Shown: one piece after another, positions 57,957 through 64,000 of the stretch
Position numbering within the stretch: position 1 is the stretch's first letter
How the letters are laid out: every line of letters begins with the position of its first letter
Assembly: GCF_022682495.2 (NCBI RefSeq)
Contig: NC_071392.1
Coordinates: 86,320,797-86,384,796 of the forward strand
Origin: Desmodus rotundus
Taxonomy: Eukaryota; Chordata; Mammalia; Chiroptera; Phyllostomidae
DNA: 64,000 bases
Direction of reading: 5' to 3'
Made by a program: the position numbers and the translations under genes
Notes under the pieces: model-generated
The model's database searches: none
Told to the model about the DNA's origin: nothing
The model's input: only the letters and a program-made list of their open reading frames with translations

Positions 57957-60147
57957 AAAATTATATTTTATTGATTATGCTATTACAGTTGTCCTGAATT
58001 TTCCCCCTTTGCCCCCCTCCACCCAGCACCCCTCAATCCCTCAGGCAATCCCTTCACCATTATTCATGTCCATGGGTCATGTGTATAGGTTCTTTGGCTG
58101 CTCCATTTCCTGTACTGTGCTTTACATCCCCATGGCTGTTCTGTAACTACCTATTTGTACTTCTTAATCTCCTCACCTCTTCACCCAGCCCCCCGCCTCC
58201 CCGCTCCCATCTGGCAACCTTCCCGTAAGTAACTGCTTTTCTCTTGCTGCTTTTAAGTCTCTCTTTATCTTTAACCTTTGGCCTTTCAATTATGATGTAT
58301 CTTGGAGTGGGCCTCTTTCCATCCATAATAATTGGGAGTCTGTGCTTCCTGGACTTGCATGTCTATTTCCTTCACCAAATTAGGGAAATTTTCTTTCACT
58401 ATTTTTTCAGATAGATTTCCAATTTCTTGCTCTTTCTCTTCTCCTTCTGGTACTTTTATGATGTGAATGTTGGACCTCTTGAAGTTGTCCCAGAGGCTGC
58501 TTATACTATCCTCAGAATATAAGCCATGTCTGCCTATATCCAGAATTTTTATGGATTCTTTTTTCTTCTTGTTGTTCTCATTGGTTGTGTTTTGCTTCCT
58601 TATGTTCCAGATCATTGATTTGATTCTTGGCTTTGTCCATTCTACTGTTGTTTTTCTGTAAATTATTCTATGTTTTCAATCAGTGAATCCTTTGTTTCTG
58701 ACTGGGTCTTTTTTATGCTGCTGAGGTCCTCACTAAGTTCCTTGAGCATCTTATAACCAGTGTTTTGAACTCAGCATCTGAGAGATTGCTTATCTCCATT
58801 TCATTTAGCTCTTTCTCTGGAGTTTTGATCTGTTCTTTCATTTGGGCCATGTTTCTTTGTCTCCTCATTTTGGCAGCATCCCTGTGTTTGTTTCTATGTA
58901 TTAGGTGGAGCTGCTTTGACTCTGTGTCTTGGGAGTGTGGCCTAATGTAGTAGGTGTCCTGTAGGGTCCAGTGGCACAGCCTCCCCTATAAATGACTACC
59001 CATTCAAGGTGGGTACTCAAGGTGTGCCCTTCCTGTGGGCCGAATACACCCTCCTCTTGTGGTTGAGCCTTGGTCGCCATTGGCAGATCAATGGGAAAGA
59101 TTTACCCAGGCCAGTCACCTGCAAGGACTGGCTTTGACCACTGACCACCAATGTCCACCCTTCATAGGGGATCAGCTGTACAGGGACGGGGTGGTGGTGC
59201 TTCGATGTTGTCTGTAGCTGTCCACTGGGTGTGCTGGCCCCGGGGTTTCCTGGATGGTACAGGTCAAGGTCAGCCCCCACCTGTGTATCGCCCAGGACAC
59301 CCTGCCTGAACTGTAAGCAATCTGAGATGGCTGCTACTTGTGCTGGGCTTGGAGATTCCCAGGCAAAGCCAAGCTGTGAATCTAATCTGGCTGCTGCTAG
59401 GGCTCATTGAAGCCAGCTATTGCTTGTTTGATGGGATTTAGGAGCCAAGGCCAGCCATTCTCTTGGAAAAGCAGCTTGGGTGGGCCCATAAGTTGGGTGG
59501 GCCCATAAATTGGGTGGGGCAGAGACTCTCTGGGTGTCCAAGGCAGGTCAAACAGTGTTAGCCAGGTTGAAGGAGTCTCAGATATGGCACCAGCTTACCG
59601 GTTCTGTGTGGAGAGGGTTTAGAAAGGGACAATGGCCTCTGCTCACCTTGTTGCCAGACACTTCAGTTTCTCCCTGTATATCACTGGTGTCTTTCAAGCT
59701 GTTTGTTACTCTGGTGTTGGAGCTCAGAGGGAGTGAGTCTGAGTAAGTCCATGTGTGGGTTCTTTAAGAGGGACTGCTTGGGGCTCCAGAAGTTTCTTCC
59801 ACTGACTCAATCCCTGCTGGTTTTTGTAGCCCAAAGGTGTGGGGACTTATCTTCCTGGCACTGGTAACCTGGGCTGGGGGACCTGGTGTGGGTCTGGGAC
59901 TCCTCATTCCCAAGATATCCCTCTGAATTTTCATCCATGTGGGTGTGGGGCCAGCGCATTCCACATCTGCACCCCTCCTACCAGTCTGGATGGATGTGGC
60001 TCCTTTAATTCCATAGTTGTCAGATCCAGTCCGCTCGATTTCCGACATTCCTGAGTGATGGTCGATCTATATTTTAGTTGTAATGTTGATGTGGTTGTGT
60101 GAAGAGATAAGCCATGTCTGCCTATACCGCCATCTGATCCTGAACTC
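57957..60147 (-). mobile_element. Second half-L1-like element, full length but decayed
   Basis: About 2.19 kb on the minus strand. The 5' end at about 60147 reads GAGTTCAGGATCAGATGGCG, and a 5' UTR of roughly 1.3 kb runs to ORF1 at 58850. ORF1 passes at its end, after an IIIK-type RRM segment near 58290, almost directly into a G-rich 3' UTR and an AATAAAATATAATTTTAAAA tail. No ORF2 is present. TTATTTCTTTTT occurs at 57944-57955 and 60148-60159 as a target-site duplication. The 3' UTR shares GTCCATGGGTCAT and ATTGATTATGCTATTACAGT with the element at 55772, so the two are relatives. Confidence 0.82.
58250..58850 (-). pseudogene. Broken ORF1 of the second half-L1-like element
   Basis: It starts MAQMKEQIKTPEK at 58850 and keeps NEMEISNLSDAEFKTLVI, then loses frame at about 58750 by a single-base change in the GTTATAAGATGCTCAAGG region. 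Later blocks SNIHIIKVPEGEEKEQEIG and KENFPNLVKEID are still readable in another frame before the 3' UTR begins. Stops between the blocks rule out a protein. Confidence 0.8.
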
Positions 60148-60159
60148 TTATTTCTTTTT

Positions 60160-62079
60160 CCATCCAGATCTTTCAAAGAAAGCTTCGCTGATCATCATTC
60201 ATTCAATTTTATGTGAAATACAATCCAAGTAGAGTTTCAAGACAGATCCTCTGGGCTGCAGTACAGTAGAGACATTTTGAATGGCTGCTGCCCCTTTGGT
60301 CCCTTCATGAGGGACCCAGCCAGTGTCCACCGTTCGCCGTCACATCGCCAATAGCGGGAAGCACCGCAGGCCTGGGTGCAGGTCCGCTGTGGTCAGTCCT
60401 ATCCTTGCTTTGCTTCCTCACGTATAAAACGTTGGTAAGGTACCGCCCACCCCGTCTGTTCTAAAGGGAAGCTGTGAGCTTCGAAGAAAGGTAATATACG
60501 TGTCAACACTTTTTCAGTAGAACTGTTGTACTGAGTGTGAGTCTTAGTCCTACATCACAGATTCCTCAGTTCTCCTCCCTCACCTTCATCTTTTCTCCTC
60601 CCCCGCCTTCTCCATGTATTATTTACCTGACGCCACATTAAAAAGGTAGGGGTCTTTGACGTGTGCTCTCTTGAACTAAAACCCACTACGGTTCAGTTCT
60701 AGCAAGGAATCAGGGGAGAGCCTAAGGAGAGTGTGTGAGCAAAAGATAAAACTGGGCAAAGGGGTTTCTTTTGGGATAACCAAATCAGACAGGTCTGTGA
60801 TCCTTTCCTCCCCAAAAGTACGTCGTGATGGAGGTTGGACAGCTGAAACTTTAAGGAGGTGGGGAGAATGGAAAGGCTGCATTTCCAGCTACCCCAAGTG
60901 ATATCCCCACGGTGTTTGCATTGGACTGGAAGAGCAGAAGTAATGCCTGGGGTTGGTAGAGTCAGAACACGAAGTGGCTGACTTTCTGGGGTGCAGGAGA
61001 CAGGCAGCACTCGGGGCCTGGGTCGTTCGATCTTTACCAGATACCGTGGCACGCTATCGTTAGTGTGCGTGCAGTGGGCGTCTGTCTGTGGGCTGTAGCG
61101 ATGCTACTGGCAGGGTCATAGGACCTTTTGTAAAGGCAGTGCCTACTCAGTGTGATTTGGGCGGCCCCCTAGGCTTGCCATGATCTCCCCCTCCTGCCTT
61201 TGGATACTCAGAATTTCTTTAGCAAGACTATGGTTGGTGTCGCAACCAGGGATAAACCTAGCGTGCAGATGACGTGTTTATGCTAGGCTGTAAATAGCAG
61301 GCTCTAGGGGACCTGTCGTGTTAGAGTCCTAGATTCCTAAAGAGGGCGGGGAGTAAAGGAGGCTGAGACACCCCCCGCCAACTTCACCTGTTTTAATCCT
61401 TACCTCTTCTGAAACCTGTGGCCACCCCATAGTTTGTTTCCATTTAAGTCTCTGAAACCTGGTAGGAGACTTAAGAAAATGGCAGAAACAAACCAAATAC
61501 ACACTAAGTTCACCCAAGGGAGGCTGACTAAGTAACGAGCAGCATCTCCTTACCTGTGCAGTGGTGTGCCGCGCAATTGCCACCCACCCAACCAATCCAA
61601 TGTGGTCGTTCTCCATACCTTGTGTAGACGTCTTCATGATACATGGAGGAAAGCGAGTGCAATGGGCGGGGAGTGCTGGTGGATAATCTATGTGTGTATG
61701 GGCTTCCATGTGCATGAAAGAATTCTGGGGGATACACACCACTCCGAAGAGAGGGGCTGGAAACTGAGGTGATGGAGACAAGCAAGAGAATAACCAGGCC
61801 TGAAGCTTGAACAATATGGGGGCAGTTTCTTTAAGAAAAAAAAAGTGAATTTATGACTACAAAGTTAGTTCAGGGTCTTGCAAGGGGCCCTTGGCCAGAG
61901 CTTTGAAACTCAGGGCTGGCTAGCATCCTACTGAATCCCTCTGGGGACGTGCGGGGGAGGCAGAACGTCAAGGAATACTTTTGAAAGCTACTAGAGATTT
62001 AAGCCATTGTACCTATTCGAAAGCTGAATTGAAAAAAAAAATCAATATGTTTGCCAAGGTAGTTTTGGAGAAAGGGATC
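60160..62079. other. Intergenic stretch with a MIR-like trace
   Basis: At about 60380-60530 a diverged sense MIR is likely (CTTGCTTTGCTTCCTCACGT, ATAAAACGTTGGTAAGGTAC). The rest, including a 161-codon minus-strand frame at 61329-61814, shows no family features. Confidence 0.4.
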
Positions 62080-62720
62080 TGACTAAGTGACCAAGCCCCG
62101 TGAAAATTTCAGTCCATATAATCAAATTTATAACAAGAAGCTGTGAAGACCACAACAGTAACTACACTGATGTACTATGTTTCACCTATCAGACTGGGGG
62201 ATTAAACATTTTAAAGACACAGTTAGCGAGAGCATGCGGTGTAATACATTGCTGTGATTTTGTATAAATGACTTCCATGGAGAACAATTTGCCAACATCT
62301 CCCACAGTTTCAAATGCACATACCACTTGACCCAGCCATTCCACCTCCAGAAATACATCCTGCAGGTCGGCTGGCACGTGTGCCAAGCAACAGAGGTAAA
62401 GGTTCTCATTGCAGCATTGTTTGTACTGCCAAACCACTGGAAACCTCAGCATATGGTAGGTCCATTCAGCGGAATACTGTACGATGGAAAAGCGAGCGAG
62501 CAAGCTTCTATGTACTGAGAGTAGGGAACAATCTTCCATCCATATTTTAAGTGAAAAAATATATTGTGGGCTATCGTCGATGTGATGTGTTTCCTAAAAG
62601 CACAGAATATTTTTGGAAGCATTTCACAAACAACATTACAACATTTCATGTAATATCGGAGTGGGCAGGAAAGAGAGCTGGATAGCTGAGGGACATGTGT
62701 GAAAGGGAAAACGCACACTT
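62080..62720 (+). mobile_element. Old LINE-1 (L1M-like) 3' end
   Basis: Clear order of L1 blocks: GAGAACAATTTGCCAACATC, AAATGCACATACCACTTGAC, CCAGCCATTCCACCTCCAG, CATTGCAGCATTGTTTGTAC and TTTTAAGTGAAAAAATATAT. All frames are interrupted, so the minus- and plus-strand frames of 75-116 codons here are not genes. Confidence 0.75.
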
Positions 62721-64000
62721 TTGTACTTTTCACATATAATTCTTTCTAAACAGGATTTTTAAAAAAGTTAAAACAGATTGTTTTTAAATTCTGCAAAATT
62801 TACAGTAACCTTAAATTCTAAGGAAGGCTGAGACCGTTCAGCCCCAAAGCTTCACAAGGAACGCAATCCCACGTTTCATGGAAAACTGGGCATATTTCCC
62901 CTCCACTGGAGGGCAGAGCGTTTAAAAGTCTCATTAGTTGTTCAATGATTCAATGAATTTGTGATTCTAAACTAAACATTTTCCCAGGAATTTTTATTAG
63001 TGCACCTCCCTCCCCCGCCGACATTTCTAGGAAATGGTTCTGTAACTTTCTGGCAGCTGTGCATTCTTCTCTGTAATGTACCCGTTCCAGTGCTTCAGCT
63101 CCTAAAAATTAAAGGACCTCCTTTGCCTGACTCTTCTGCAGGAGACAGATAAAAACCAGGGCACCTAGTATTTCTCCCTTTATTATCCTTATTTTCATTG
63201 GCAACTTAGAGTTACTTAGCTCAACTCAAAGAATACCGATCCCCCTCATCATGGTTAAAAGCCAAACCTGAAAGCACACAGCCGAAATAAACCAGTCTGA
63301 GACGGGGAGAATATTAGGTCCTACTATGTGTGATTGTTCTGACAACAAGAGAGCACTCGCTGATGGGGAGCTGTGGATTCAGCCACCCGAGGTGTAGAAG
63401 ATGTGAGAAATCTTTTATTACTCACAAACTGTGTGTTTCAAGAATTATTTAGAGCCGAGAACGTGTTTCAAAATTGATTTTTATAGAAGACAACCATTCT
63501 TTTCAGAAAAAGGCCGTGAGCAAAACCATTTTTTCCCACAAGATGGCGCTATAACTTCTGCCAAGCAGGGAACTCACCTTTCCTTCAGGAGCCAGAAATC
63601 CGAGGTATACTTTTGATGGGAGACTAAATCTGAGTGTGCTTTGGTGCATCCATCAAAGAAGCACATTGGGCAAAAATGTCCTGGTGGAGGTTGATTCGGG
63701 CGAAAGAGGAGAAGGTTGTTCCAGGTAATAATGCCTTCCACCACCTCTGCACATACCCGAGTTGGTGTCTCAAGGCTTCATGCTCAGCTTTCAGCCCACT
63801 CACAGCTTTTGCAAAATGCTGCTCTTTCCACTGTTGGACGTCTGTGTGCCGGGAATGGAGCCTGGATACTAGGGAGTGGTGTAGGGCACCAACTGTCATG
63901 GAAATGTATCTCCCACACCCACCCCACTCACACTTCCTACCTGGGGGCAGCTCAAGAGTCAACTCTTCAGTTAAGCCTTTTCTACCACTCTGGCCCGCAT
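62721..64000. other. Intergenic stretch to the window end
   Basis: No OR fragment is seen. A 112-codon minus-strand frame at 63624-63962 is moderately protein-like but matches no family I know. Confidence 0.35.

Noticed and set aside
63624..63962. 112-codon minus-strand frame with protein-like composition
   Set aside because: No family recognised and no initiation or splice context. It may be part of an old repeat.
1..64000. CRISPR arrays, operons, riboswitches, prokaryotic mobile elements
   Set aside because: No evenly spaced direct repeats, dense coding or bacterial signals. The sequence is plainly mammalian.

Overview
The window is mammalian genomic DNA, most likely from a bat. The main evidence is a set of tRNA-derived SINEs of the Ves type, with A and B boxes, a CT-rich middle and an AAATAAATAAA or TCAATAA tail. 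LINE-1 elements with G-rich 3' UTRs, class II MITE and mariner debris and old MIR/L1M fossils agree with this. The family assignments come from memory of consensus sequences, not from a search. Density of real coding sequence is very low.

The functional content is part of an OR2A olfactory receptor cluster. Four intact single-exon receptor genes lie on the + strand: two OR2A25-like genes (3896-4828 and 16817-17749, 310 aa each), one OR2A14-like gene (33143-34075, 310 aa) and one OR2A5-like gene (46341-47270, 309 aa). Each has a pyrimidine tract and an AG a few bases before its ATG, as expected if a 5' UTR intron ends there. Two broken OR2A fragments lie at 10676-10971 and 19119-19618, each 3' of one of the OR2A25-like genes.

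The two OR2A25-like genes belong to a same-orientation duplication: about 1-6165 is repeated at about 12923-18950 with a nearly constant offset of 12.92-12.93 kb. The duplication carries a Ves SINE at the same relative place in both copies. The receptors differ at 26 of 310 residues. Eighteen of these lie between residues 98 and 201, and none lies after residue 242, where the DNA is also almost identical. That pattern suggests local gene conversion.

Region by region: 1-6.2 kb is duplicate copy A; 6.3-10.6 kb is L1, Ves and MITE insertions; 10.7 kb is an OR fragment; 12.9-19 kb is copy B and a second OR fragment; 19.7-21.8 kb is an old L1 ORF2 interrupted by an internally deleted mariner; 22.75 kb is a truncated 7SL retropseudogene. 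From 23 to 33 kb there are mostly unassigned bases with MIR and Ves. The OR2A14-like gene follows, then 34-46 kb of unresolved DNA, then the OR2A5-like gene. At 48-49.6 kb an L1 3' end is interrupted by a MITE. At 55.8-60.1 kb two neighbouring ORF2-less LINE-1 (half-L1) insertions, both on the minus strand and each with target-site duplications, sit inside an older L1. The last 4 kb is L1M/MIR and unassigned DNA.

The most interesting objects are the 1.86 kb half-L1 with an open, internally shortened ORF1, and the conversion/divergence pattern among the receptor genes. I see no previously undescribed multi-gene system.
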